From assembly GCA_038396605.1 (NCBI GenBank), contig CP121690.1:1148500-1212499 (forward strand): DNA of 64,000 nucleotides, given 5' to 3'. The translations under genes were made by a program, and so were the position numbers. Below, piece after piece: positions 17,149 through 25,889 of the stretch. The notes beneath the pieces were generated by a model. That model was not told where the DNA came from and did not search any database. It saw only the letters and a program-made list of their open reading frames with translations. The DNA is from Eubacteriales bacterium mix99. GTDB taxonomy: Bacteria > Bacillota > Clostridia > Caldicoprobacterales > DTU083. Numbering within the stretch: position 1 is the first letter of the stretch; every line of letters starts with the position of its first letter.

Positions 17149-17763
17149 ATGCGATTGTTCAGCCTCTTCATTGGATATCTGTGCGGCTGCTTTCTGACGG
17201 GCGACCGGGTTGCACACCATAAAACGGGAAGGAGTGCCTTTGCCATCGGTTCGGGTAATCCGGGAATGGCCAATATCCTGGGTCAACTGGGAGTTAAGTG
17301 GGCTGCCATTACCCTGCTGGGGGATATTCTTAAAACGGTTATTCCATGTGTTCTTTGCCGATACGTCCTCTTCCGGTCCCTGGGTTCTCTGGCAATTCTT
17401 TATGCAGGCGTGGGCACTGCACTGGGGCATGGATATCCATTCTGGCATGGGTTCCGGGGCGGAAAGGGCGTGGCTGTGACCTGCACCTATCTTGTGCTGT
17501 TTTCTCCCCTGTGGGGACTGCTGGCCAATTTGGCCGGACTTGGCATTGTTTTGGTAACCGGATATCTGGCGGTTGGCGCATTGGCGATACCATCCCTTTT
17601 TCTAATTCCGGCTTTTCTGAAGTCTGGGGCAGAGGCAGGCTTCGTCACACTGGCCGGTGTTGTGCTTTTATTTTCCCTGCATGGCGATTCCCTGAGGAGA
17701 ATAAGAAACGGATCGGAAAAAAAGACGGATCTGATATCCAAAATCCGCAGCCGTAATGAGTAA
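17149..17763 (+). CDS. plsY: Glycerol-3-phosphate acyltransferase PlsY
   Basis: Membrane enzyme that transfers an acyl group from acyl-phosphate to glycerol-3-phosphate, the first step of phospholipid synthesis in most Gram-positive bacteria. The three PlsY motifs are visible: SGNPGMANILGQLG near residues 40-53, GHGYPFWHGFRGGKGVA near 97-113, and a C-terminal basic tail after the last helix. About five membrane helices in 204 residues. I prefer ATG 17149 because an upstream TTG (17101) adds a charged leader atypical of the family. It may mark the return to core genome after the IS region. Confidence 0.9.
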   Translation: MRLFSLFIGYLCGCFLTGDRVAHHKTGRSAFAIGSGNPGMANILGQLGVKWAAITLLGDILKTVIPCVLCRYVLFRSLGSLAILYAGVGTALGHGYPFWHGFRGGKGVAVTCTYLVLFSPLWGLLANLAGLGIVLVTGYLAVGALAIPSLFLIPAFLKSGAEAGFVTLAGVVLLFSLHGDSLRRIRNGSEKKTDLISKIRSRNE

Positions 17764-17934
17764 ATTTCCTTTTCCGGCAGGAAAATGAAGGGCAAAGGTA
17801 GAATCAAAATCAAGTATAGCCGGAAACCAGACAGCATGGCCAGCAAAAATAATAAGCAAAAGCCAAAAAGGGAAGGTGCTTTTGGCACCGAAAGAAAAAA
17901 TTGATATTTGATCAAATAAAAAAGCGGTGAGATT

Positions 17935-18567
17935 TTGAACAGCAGATACGAGTGCAAAAGAATCGATGAAGCGGTCTCCGTGAACGGGGATCTGGACAAG
18001 CCAGTGTGGAAAGAGGCAAAGGCGGTTTCCCTGGTGGATACCGTCACGGGGCAGGCGCCCAGGCAGGGAACCTGCTGTAAGCTCCTGTGGGATGATTCCT
18101 TCCTGTATGTTGCGTTTGACTGCAGGGATGATTTTATTCACGGGGTCCGGACGGCATACAACGATGAAATTTTCAATGAAGAGGTTGTGGAGATCTTTCT
18201 GGATGACGACTGTGATCTCACAACCTACATTGAATTGGAAGTCAGTCCGTTGAATACGCTGCTGCATTACAGCATACACAATCGGAAAGGCTGCAGGGCT
18301 GCCTTTGCCAGGGTGGAGAAAACGGTGGCCAGCGCCGTGCAGGTGTATCAGGACGATAATGTATGGACTGTGGAGATGGCAATTCCCTTTTCGGAGTTCC
18401 TGACCGCCTCCAATATTCCCCCCAAACCCGGAGATAAATGGCGCATGAATCTATACCGGATAGATCGGCCAAAGGACGGCAGGGACGAATACAGCGCCTG
18501 GCAGCCTACCGGGAAGGTGGATTATCATATTCCGGAAAAATTCGGGGAGCTGGTATTTTCCATTTAG
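17935..18567 (+). CDS. CBM9-like carbohydrate-binding protein
   Basis: Predicted 210-residue protein with the family 9 carbohydrate-binding (DOMON-like beta-sandwich) pattern: VNGDLDKPVWKEAKAVSLVD at the start, LLWDDSFLYVAFDCRDD, the EIFNEEVVEIFLDDDCD block, and the closing WRMNLYRIDRP with FGELVFSI. No signal peptide is visible, so it is likely cytoplasmic or exported by another route. Start is TTG 17935. It lies just upstream of a DUF4091/GH123-like gene, and such pairs are known in carbohydrate gene clusters, so a role in glycan handling is inferred. Ligand unknown. Confidence 0.75.
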   Translation: MNSRYECKRIDEAVSVNGDLDKPVWKEAKAVSLVDTVTGQAPRQGTCCKLLWDDSFLYVAFDCRDDFIHGVRTAYNDEIFNEEVVEIFLDDDCDLTTYIELEVSPLNTLLHYSIHNRKGCRAAFARVEKTVASAVQVYQDDNVWTVEMAIPFSEFLTASNIPPKPGDKWRMNLYRIDRPKDGRDEYSAWQPTGKVDYHIPEKFGELVFSI

Positions 18568-18677
18568 CCCTGTCAGGAACAGAATAAGGAAAACAGTTTT
18601 TTGTGGGCATTTATCGTTCTTAAGTCTATCATTCTATAAAAGTATAAATGACTATAACAAAGGAAAAGGAGTTTGAA

Positions 18678-20339
18678 ATGAACAGCATTGTGGAATCCAG
18701 GCTATTGAGTTCTTTGGAAAAGGTTTTCCCGGATGAGGAGCTTTCTGCTTTCCGCTGGGAGAAGGGATCCGCTTTGGCGGATGAGGTATATTCCTTTCAG
18801 ATTGCCCTGCGGATTCGGCCTGATGCGGCACAGGAGCACCTGCCCGCTGTCCTTGCTGTGCAGACACAGCCGGATTTGACACCCTGTGTCCTGCTTCGGC
18901 AGGTGGTGTCGGTTCCGTCGGACTTTCCGATTTATGAGGATCATGATGAAAATGTGCTGCGGACCGGGCCGGGACGTTACCCGGACCTTCTGCTGCCACT
19001 TTCAGGCCCGCTGACCCTGTCCAGGCAGTGGCAGTCCGTCTGGGTCACTGTGAATCCTCAAAAACAGGCGGTTCAGCCAGGCCAATATGCCATACGGCTT
19101 TCGCTTGCCGCGGAGGATTCCGGAGAAACATTGGCATCGGAGACCTTTGATCTTCTTATCATGGGGGAGAAGCTTCCGGAGCAGTCGCTGATCCATACCA
19201 TGTGGTTTCATACCGACTGCATTGCCACTTGGTACGGGATCGAGGTATTCAGTGAAGCATATTGGAAACGGGTGGAACAATATCTCCGGAATGCGGTAAA
19301 ACATGGTATCAATATGATCCTGACACCGATTTTTACACCGCCTCTGGATACGGAGGTGGGAGGGGAGCGTCCCACCGTGCAGCTGGTGGATGTTCAAAAG
19401 TCTGGGAGTGATTACCGGTTTGGATTCGACCGGCTGGAGCGTTGGGTGAATCTTTGCCTGGACTGCGGTGTGAAATATTTTGAATTTTCCCATTTATTTA
19501 CCCAGTGGGGAGCGGAACACGCTCCAAAGATCATGGCGACGGAGAACGGGCGGGAGAAACGGATTTTCGGATGGGAAACCGATGCGGCCGGACCCGAATA
19601 TGAGCATTTTCTGGATGTCTTTTTGCCTGCGCTGGTGTCTTTTCTTCGGTCACACGGACTGGAGAAGAGCAGCTGGTTTCATGTATCGGACGAGCCGCAT
19701 GCAGAGCACCTTGCCGCCTATGAAAACGCAAGCCGTATCCTGAAAAAGCATTTAGGCGGTTTTCCCATTGTGGATGCCCTGTCCGACTATTCCTTTTATG
19801 AAGACGGACTGGTGGAACGGCCCATACCGGCATCCAACCGGTTGGAACCCTTTCTGGAGCATCAGGTGCCGGATTTGTGGACGTATTATTGCTGCAGCCA
19901 GTACAAGAAGGTATCCAATCGCTTTTTCTGCTTTCCTTCCGCCCGGAACCGGATTCTCGGCATGCAGCTGTACAAATATCACATAGCGGGTTTTCTGCAG
20001 TGGGGCTATAATTTCTGGTATTCCCAGTATTCCATACGGCCCATTGATCCTTTCCGGGTAACGGACGCAGGCGGGGCATTCCCGTCCGGAGATGCCTTCA
20101 TCGTATATCCGGGGGAGCATGGTCCTCTGGAGTCCATTCGGTCGGAAGTGTTCCATGAAGCCCTTCAGGATATACGTGCCCTGACTTTGCTGGAGGAAAA
20201 AATCGGACGGGATGCTGTGATCCGTTTGCTGGACGACGGACTGGAGCACCCAATCACCTTTCAGGAATATCCACAGGACGCCCGTTGGCTGCTGAAAAAG
20301 CGGGAACAGGTAAATCAGCTGATTCGAACAAATAAATAA
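18678..20339 (+). CDS. DUF4091 / GH123-like glycoside hydrolase
   Basis: Predicted 553-residue protein related to the DUF4091 domain found in GH123-like beta-N-acetylgalactosaminidases. An N-terminal beta-rich domain (to about 170) precedes a TIM-barrel-like part with HTMWFHTDCIATWYGIEVF, the SSWFHVSDEPHAEHLAAYE block (the Asp-Glu pair corresponds to the catalytic region of GH123), and FLQWGYNFWYSQY. No signal peptide is seen. ATG 18678 is chosen because AAAGGAAAAGGAG lies just ahead; an ATG at 18648 has no ribosome site. It follows the CBM9-like gene by 110 bases and ends before a terminator. Substrate is inferred only. Confidence 0.8.
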   Translation: MNSIVESRLLSSLEKVFPDEELSAFRWEKGSALADEVYSFQIALRIRPDAAQEHLPAVLAVQTQPDLTPCVLLRQVVSVPSDFPIYEDHDENVLRTGPGRYPDLLLPLSGPLTLSRQWQSVWVTVNPQKQAVQPGQYAIRLSLAAEDSGETLASETFDLLIMGEKLPEQSLIHTMWFHTDCIATWYGIEVFSEAYWKRVEQYLRNAVKHGINMILTPIFTPPLDTEVGGERPTVQLVDVQKSGSDYRFGFDRLERWVNLCLDCGVKYFEFSHLFTQWGAEHAPKIMATENGREKRIFGWETDAAGPEYEHFLDVFLPALVSFLRSHGLEKSSWFHVSDEPHAEHLAAYENASRILKKHLGGFPIVDALSDYSFYEDGLVERPIPASNRLEPFLEHQVPDLWTYYCCSQYKKVSNRFFCFPSARNRILGMQLYKYHIAGFLQWGYNFWYSQYSIRPIDPFRVTDAGGAFPSGDAFIVYPGEHGPLESIRSEVFHEALQDIRALTLLEEKIGRDAVIRLLDDGLEHPITFQEYPQDARWLLKKREQVNQLIRTNK

Positions 20340-20343
20340 AATC

Positions 20344-20381
20344 AAATTATCAATTATCGTACCTTGCCGGCTGATAATTTG
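20344..20381 (+). promoter_or_regulatory. 10-bp perfect inverted repeat after DUF4091 gene
   Basis: CAAATTATCA and TGATAATTTG are perfect inverted repeats with 18 bases between them, four bases after the stop codon. There is no T-tract, so it may stabilise the mRNA 3' end or bind a protein rather than terminate. Confidence 0.45.
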
Positions 20382-20441
20382 AGTCAGAAACGGAAAAAGC
20401 ATATGGGCATAGGGATGACTTTAAAAGGGAAATATACAGAG

Positions 20442-20473
20442 GAGCCGGGCAGTTCTTTGCCTGGCTTTTATTC
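20442..20473 (+). terminator. Rho-independent terminator of DUF4091 gene
   Basis: AGCCGGGCA pairs with TGCCTGGCT (one G-U pair) around a six-base loop and is followed by TTTATT. Confidence 0.75.
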
Positions 20474-20604
20474 CATCCTTTTCCTCAGGATGCCTGGTGG
20501 GTGATGCGGTAATCGTGCAGGAGGGCAACCGAATCTCTCTTGCTTCTCATACCGCAGTCAGCCACCTGTCTATGGATGTGTTCCATAAAAGGACTTCCTC
20601 TTTC

Positions 20605-21450
20605 TTAAACTCCCAGGCCACGGAGGTACTTCCGGCTCATTTCGGCGCATTCCATGGAGGTTTTGCCCAATGCCGGTTTGTCCTGCTCAACGATGACCCA
20701 CTCTGCGCCCGCTTCTTCGGAAGCAGTCAGAATAGAAGGAAAGTTCTGTACACCGTATCCCACCGGACGAAAACCGAATACTTCTTCTTCGTTCTCTTCG
20801 CTTGTTTCCTCTTCCTTCTTTTCCGGCTCAGTGCCGATCAGTTCATACATCTGCTTTGGCTTTTTCTTGCCGCTCATGACAAAATCCTTCAGATGGACGA
20901 CCGGAGATCTTCCGGAATATTTTCTGACATATTCGGATGGATCTTCGCCGGCTACATTCACCCAGCAAGTGTCAATTTCCGTCTTAAGCAAATCAGACGG
21001 TATGGATTGATACAGAATATCCAGTCCGTATTCCCCGTCTATTTTTTTGAATTCAAAGTCATGATTGTGATAGAGCATCTGAATGCCGTGCTCCTTTGCG
21101 ACAGCGGCCAGAGAATCAATGTCCCTGATGGTTTCCTCAAACCGGTCGGTGCCTGGCCTGCGTTCTTCATTAAGATAAGGAACGGCAATATACCTGCATC
21201 CTATCTGTGCATAATCACCGATCACCTTGTCCGGAGCGTCAAGCATTTCATCAAGGGGTACATGAGCAGAAATCGGAATCAGACCGATCTCGTCCACCAT
21301 GCGTTTCACTTCAATCGGTTCCATTCCGTATAATCCGGCAAACTCAACGCCATCGTATCCTATCTCCCTTACCTTCTGCAGGGTACTCCTCAGGTTTTTC
21401 TCAGCGTAATCCCGGACGGAGTAAATTTGCAAAGCAACGGAAAATGCCAT
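20605..21450 (-). CDS. Sugar phosphate isomerase/epimerase family protein
   Basis: Predicted 281-residue TIM-barrel protein of the xylose isomerase-like superfamily. Typical blocks are SVALQIYSVRDYAEKNLRST, IGYDGVEFAGLYGM, MLYHNHDFEFKKIDGEYGLD (metal-site His and Glu) and EIDTCWVNVAGEDP, then VVHLKDF. Between HLKDF and the final strand it carries an acidic insert (EPEKKEEETSEENEEEVFGF), about 15 residues longer than expected. The last block EWVIVEQDKP supplies the final metal-ligand Glu. The substrate is not predictable. It is divergent from its left neighbour and may belong with the nearby glycoside genes. Confidence 0.85.
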   Translation of the reverse strand: MAFSVALQIYSVRDYAEKNLRSTLQKVREIGYDGVEFAGLYGMEPIEVKRMVDEIGLIPISAHVPLDEMLDAPDKVIGDYAQIGCRYIAVPYLNEERRPGTDRFEETIRDIDSLAAVAKEHGIQMLYHNHDFEFKKIDGEYGLDILYQSIPSDLLKTEIDTCWVNVAGEDPSEYVRKYSGRSPVVHLKDFVMSGKKKPKQMYELIGTEPEKKEEETSEENEEEVFGFRPVGYGVQNFPSILTASEEAGAEWVIVEQDKPALGKTSMECAEMSRKYLRGLGV

Positions 21451-21600
21451 AATATATTCCTCCTATTTTCTCTTATTGCAGTTGCTTCCCAAGCACCCTC
21501 TTAAAAAGATGCTTATCTGGTAAAATTATATAGCATTCACGAATAAATTGCAAGATTGGTTCTGCCGCCAAAAAGACAAATTAGGTATACAGGCTCCATT

Positions 21601-21948
21601 TTACCTTTCCGTTTTCCACTGATGCTGCTTCATATCGACATACCCGTTTTCCCGGAAGGCAATTCCTTCCGCTTCCAGAAGCTTTCGCTGACCGCCGGTA
21701 CCGCCGAAGGAGCGGGAACCCGTAAGCTCACCGGATTGGCGGATCACCCGGTGGCAAGGCAGGGAAAGCATTTCCGGCGCCTGCTTCATGGCGTTTCCCA
21801 CGGCCCTGGCTGCAAAGGGATTTCCCGCCAGGGCAGCGATCTGGCCATAGGATGCCACTTTGCCTCTGGGGATTTGGGCAGTAATGACATACACTTTTTG
21901 GTAGAAAACAGGCATTTTCCCGGGATCGGAACAGGCCCCGCAATTCAT
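21601..21948 (-). CDS. MGMT-family protein (alkyltransferase-like / Ogt C-terminal type)
   Basis: A 115-residue protein equal to the C-terminal DNA-binding and active-site domain of O6-alkylguanine-DNA alkyltransferases. The active motif SLPCHRVI contains Cys65, preceded by the helix-turn-helix (IPRGKVASYGQIAALAGNP) with the expected arginine finger region (AARAVGNAM). With Cys present it may be a true small methyltransferase; lacking the N-terminal domain it resembles the compact YbaZ/ATL group, which often have Trp in place of Cys. The ATG at 21948 has AGGAAGG ahead; the longer frame to 22179 is not supported. Confidence 0.85.
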   Translation of the reverse strand: MNCGACSDPGKMPVFYQKVYVITAQIPRGKVASYGQIAALAGNPFAARAVGNAMKQAPEMLSLPCHRVIRQSGELTGSRSFGGTGGQRKLLEAEGIAFRENGYVDMKQHQWKTER

Positions 21949-22123
21949 GAAATCCTTCCTTTCAAAAACAGCTGAATTTATGATATCATAGGTTCCATAC
22001 AGATCTATCTTTATCTTATCATAAGGAGAAGTTCCGCATGACGAAAAGCGGAAAACATTAAAATGCCGGTATCCGGCAGGAGAAAGACAGCCGGGCCGGA
22101 CATTGGAAACGGAAGGTGTAAAG

Positions 22124-23353
22124 ATGAACAAGGAAGCATTGAAAAAGTATGCACAGCTGGTTGTGAAGACAGGGATCAATATTCAGCCGAATCAGACCCT
22201 GGTCGTTTCCACTCCAGTGGAATGCGCCCCCTTTGCCAGGATTCTGTCAGAAACCGCTTACGAAGAAGGGGCCAGGGAGGTCGTCCTGAACTGGAGCGAT
22301 GAGATTTCATCCAGGATCCGTTACCTGCATGGAGCTGATGAAATTTTTGATGAAGTGCCGGAATGGCGGAGGGAATTTTACCTTTCCTATGCCAGGGCAG
22401 GTGCTGCGTTTCTCAGCATCAGCGCATCCGATCCCGAGCTGATGAAGGATGTGGATCCGGACCGGATGTCCAGGGCCAGCAAGGCTTCCTCCGTCGCCCT
22501 GAAGGAATACCGGGAACGCACGATGAGCAATCAGAACACCTGGTGTGTGGTTTCCGTCCCCACAGTGGCATGGGCAAAAAAGGTGTTTCCCGGCGAACCG
22601 GAGGAGCAGGCAGTGGGCAAACTCTGGGAGGCGATCTTCCAGTCCGTACGGGCCGATACAGCGGATCCGGTAAAGGCATGGGAACAGCACAAGGCCAGAC
22701 TGAAGGAGCATATGAATGCACTCAATCAAATGCAGCTGCAGTGGGTCCATGTGAAAAATTCACTGGGTACGGATCTTCGGGTGGAGCTGCCAAAGAATCA
22801 TGTCTGGCTGGGCGGAGCGGAAGCTGCCGCCGACGGGGTGGAATTCATCGCCAACATGCCCACCGAAGAGGTGTTTACCGCGCCAGCACGAACCGGAGTT
22901 CATGGAACGGTGGTCAGCTCCATGCCGCTGAATTACAACGGAAACCTGATCGAGAATTTCTCCATGACTTTTGAGGACGGCAGGATTGCCGGCGTCCGGG
23001 CTGAAAAAGGGGAAGAAATCCTGAAGCACCTGATTCACACGGACGAGGGTTCCCACTATCTGGGCGAATTTTCTCTCGTACCCTGGCATTCGCCGATTTC
23101 CGAACGAGGCATTTTATTCTACAATACCCTGTTTGATGAGAACGCTTCCTGCCATATGGCCATCGGCAAAGCTTATCCGACCTGCCTGAAGGACAGTGAA
23201 TCTATGAACAAGGAAGAGCTGATCGCTGCCGGAATCAATGATTCCCTGATTCATGTGGACTTTATGTTCGGCACGAAGGATCTTTGCATTGAAGGAAAGA
23301 CAGCGGGCGGAAAGACGGTTTCCATATTCAGGGACGGGGACTTTGATCTGTAA
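22124..23353 (+). CDS. Aminopeptidase, M29 (thermophilic metalloaminopeptidase) family
   Basis: Cytoplasmic metallo-aminopeptidase of 409 residues that removes N-terminal amino acids from peptides. The family pattern is clear: KYAQLVVKTGINIQPNQTLV at the start, GVEFIANMPTEEVFTAP with the first metal Glu, DEGSHYLGEFSLVPW, and HVDFMFGTKDLCIEG with the His-Asp pair near the end. The GKAYPTC stretch also matches. ATG 22124 has GGAAGGTG just ahead. It is divergent from the alkyltransferase-like gene and precedes the helicase gene by 72 bases. Confidence 0.93.
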   Translation: MNKEALKKYAQLVVKTGINIQPNQTLVVSTPVECAPFARILSETAYEEGAREVVLNWSDEISSRIRYLHGADEIFDEVPEWRREFYLSYARAGAAFLSISASDPELMKDVDPDRMSRASKASSVALKEYRERTMSNQNTWCVVSVPTVAWAKKVFPGEPEEQAVGKLWEAIFQSVRADTADPVKAWEQHKARLKEHMNALNQMQLQWVHVKNSLGTDLRVELPKNHVWLGGAEAAADGVEFIANMPTEEVFTAPARTGVHGTVVSSMPLNYNGNLIENFSMTFEDGRIAGVRAEKGEEILKHLIHTDEGSHYLGEFSLVPWHSPISERGILFYNTLFDENASCHMAIGKAYPTCLKDSESMNKEELIAAGINDSLIHVDFMFGTKDLCIEGKTAGGKTVSIFRDGDFDL

Positions 23354-23425
23354 ACTTAAGATCTGTGATCCATTTATCTTTAGGTCTGTATCTTTGGAAA
23401 TGTAATTTTTACAGGAAAACAGCAA

Positions 23426-25795
23426 ATGGCAAAGGATTGTTGGACATTGGCGGATGCAGAAAAACCCAGGATTAAAATATCGGTGCGCAATATGGTGGAA
23501 TTCCTTCTTCGTTCGGGGGATATCGAACCGACGGGGGGCGGCGGGAGCAAGGCTATGCAGCGCGGAACAAGGGTCCATCGGAAACTGCAGAAGGAAGCAG
23601 GAGAGAATTATCAGGCGGAGGTGCGGCTTTCCTGTGAAACGGAATTTACGGAATTTCTTCTTGTGGTGGACGGAATTGCCGACGGCATCTTCGATACAGG
23701 AGAAGGAACCACCCTGGAGGAAATCAAGAGTACCATGACTCCGCCGGAACAGATTGAAGAGGATTCCAATCCCCTGCATTGGGCCCAGGCAAAGTGTTAT
23801 GGATGGATGCTGCTCCACCGGACGGATTTGCCGGAAGTCACCATCCGCCTGACCTATTTTCATGTGGAAACGGGGAGAATCCGACGGTTTGACAAAACAT
23901 TTCAAAGGAAGGAACTGCAGGACTTTTTTCAGGGCCTGGCGGAGCAGTATGCAAAGTGGGCGCATATTTCGCTGCAGAATAAGGGCGAGCGGGACCGCTC
24001 CGCACGGGCGCTCCCGTTTCCCTTTTCCCATTACCGCAGGGGCCAGAGGGAATTGGCTGTGGGCGTGTACCGGGCCGTTCGGGATCAAAAGCTGTTGTTT
24101 GCCCAATCTCCCACCGGGACAGGCAAGACCATTTCCACCCTGTATCCGGCGGTAAAGGCTATGGGAGAAGGAATGGGAGAGAAGATTTTTTATCTGACGG
24201 CCAAAACGGTAACCCGGCAGGCGGCGGAGCAGGCAATCCGGATTATGGAGGAACGGGGGCTGGTTTTCCGGCGGATTACGCTGACGGCAAAGGAGAAAAT
24301 ATGCTTGTGTCCCGATGTTTCCTGTGATCCGAAGGAATGCGATTTTGCCTGCGGCCATTACGACCGGATCAATGAGGCCGTTCTGGATTTGCTGGCTCAG
24401 GAGCGGGATATCACCCGGGAGACGGTGATAAAGTATGCCAAAAAACACTGCGTCTGCCCTTTTGAATATGAGCTGGACATTTCCCTCTGGATGGACTGTA
24501 TTATCTGCGACTATAACTATGCATTTGATCCCCGGGCTTATTTGAGGCGCTACTTTGATTCCGGCGGGGACTATGTGCTGCTGGTGGATGAAGCCCATAA
24601 CCTGGTGGAGCGGGCCAGGGATATGTACTCCGCGGAGCTTTCCAAACAGGAATTCCTGAAGCAGAGGAAAGTCCTGAAGGAAACTGCGCCGAAGGCGTAT
24701 CAGGAGATCCGTGAGATCAACCGGATCTTTCTTGCCATGCGCAGGGAATTTGCAGAGGAGGAAGGAACTCGGACGGCGGAGCTGCCAACCGGGCTCCATG
24801 CCCATGTGGAACGGTTCACGGAGGCTTTGGAGGCCTTTCTGGAAAGCAGGCATTCCGGCAGGGGCGATTCGGGTCTGCTGGATCTGTTTTTTCACTGCAG
24901 AACCTTTCTGACGGTGTTCCGGCTTTATGATGAGCGGTATGTCACCTGCGTGACACGGAGAAATCAGGAGATCCGGCTGAAGCTTTTCTGCGTGGATCCG
25001 TCCGGTCTTCTCCGAAAGGCCTGTGAAAAAGGGCGGTCGGCTGTGTTCTTTTCCGGGACGCTGCAGCCCCTGAACTTTTATCGGGACATGCTGGGGGGAG
25101 AGGAGACGGATCCGACCCTGTGCCTGCCTTCTCCTTTTCCGCCGGAAAATCTCTGTGTCATGACGGCGGGGAATCTATCCACGCGCTACCGGGACCGGGA
25201 GAACAGCTGTGCCGGCATCGCAGGATACATCAGGGCGGTAACCCGGCGGCCAGGAAATTATATGGCGTTTTTTCCATCCTTTCAATATATGAATCAGGTT
25301 TATGAAACATATCGAAGCCTTTGGCCAAAGGGGGATACCCGGATACAGGAAAGTCATATGAAGGAAGAGCAGCGGGAGGAATTCCTGAATTCCTTTGAGG
25401 CGGATCCGCCCCAATCCATGATTGCTTTTGCTGTCCTGGGAGGGATCTTTTCCGAAGGGATTGATCTTGCCGGAGATCGGCTGTCCGGAGCGGTTATAGT
25501 CAGTGTGGGACTGCCGCAGCTGTCTCCGGAGCGGGATATCATGTCCCGGTATTACCGGCAGCGCAACGGGCACGGCTTTGAATATGCCTGCCAGTTTCCG
25601 GGCATGAACCGGGTCCTGCAGGCAGCCGGCAGAGTGATCCGTACCGGGGAGGACAAAGGGTTTGTGCTGCTGCTGGACGATCGTTTCCTGCACCGGCGTT
25701 ACCGGGATCTTTTCCCGGCAGAGTGGCAGGGAGGTCACAGGGTTTTTTCTCCGGAGGCCGCGGGCCGGATTCTGGATGATTTCTGGAGCACATAG
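23426..25795 (+). CDS. Cas4-like nuclease fused to Rad3/DinG-type helicase
   Basis: Predicted 789-residue DNA helicase with an N-terminal PD-(D/E)XK nuclease-like domain. In the first about 190 residues, His51 (GTRVHRKL), Asp86 (GIADGI) and Glu99-x-Lys101 (EEIKST) form the nuclease pattern. The helicase part has Walker A SPTGTGKT near 230, a cysteine-rich insert (ICLCPDVSCDPKECDFACG and HCVCPFE) expected to hold a 4Fe-4S cluster, the DEAH box LLVDEAHNL near 390, and C-terminal motifs with SEGIDLAGD and QAAGRVIRTGED. Family knowledge suggests 5'-3' XPD/DinG-type unwinding in repair. The pairing with a nuclease fits end processing, but the role is inferred. No CRISPR genes are near. Confidence 0.88.
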   Translation: MAKDCWTLADAEKPRIKISVRNMVEFLLRSGDIEPTGGGGSKAMQRGTRVHRKLQKEAGENYQAEVRLSCETEFTEFLLVVDGIADGIFDTGEGTTLEEIKSTMTPPEQIEEDSNPLHWAQAKCYGWMLLHRTDLPEVTIRLTYFHVETGRIRRFDKTFQRKELQDFFQGLAEQYAKWAHISLQNKGERDRSARALPFPFSHYRRGQRELAVGVYRAVRDQKLLFAQSPTGTGKTISTLYPAVKAMGEGMGEKIFYLTAKTVTRQAAEQAIRIMEERGLVFRRITLTAKEKICLCPDVSCDPKECDFACGHYDRINEAVLDLLAQERDITRETVIKYAKKHCVCPFEYELDISLWMDCIICDYNYAFDPRAYLRRYFDSGGDYVLLVDEAHNLVERARDMYSAELSKQEFLKQRKVLKETAPKAYQEIREINRIFLAMRREFAEEEGTRTAELPTGLHAHVERFTEALEAFLESRHSGRGDSGLLDLFFHCRTFLTVFRLYDERYVTCVTRRNQEIRLKLFCVDPSGLLRKACEKGRSAVFFSGTLQPLNFYRDMLGGEETDPTLCLPSPFPPENLCVMTAGNLSTRYRDRENSCAGIAGYIRAVTRRPGNYMAFFPSFQYMNQVYETYRSLWPKGDTRIQESHMKEEQREEFLNSFEADPPQSMIAFAVLGGIFSEGIDLAGDRLSGAVIVSVGLPQLSPERDIMSRYYRQRNGHGFEYACQFPGMNRVLQAAGRVIRTGEDKGFVLLLDDRFLHRRYRDLFPAEWQGGHRVFSPEAAGRILDDFWST

Positions 25796-25889
25796 GGCTA
25801 TATTTTTTTTGAGATGGGAAAAGATGATAGGAATGAGAGACGATAGGGGACGATTGGGGGCCGAATATCCGGGAGAAGGTTGATGCCTG

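Noticed and set aside
23114..24895. Minus-strand open frame of 593 codons
   Set aside because: It lies opposite the aminopeptidase and helicase genes, both with clear motifs; it is a product of their codon bias.
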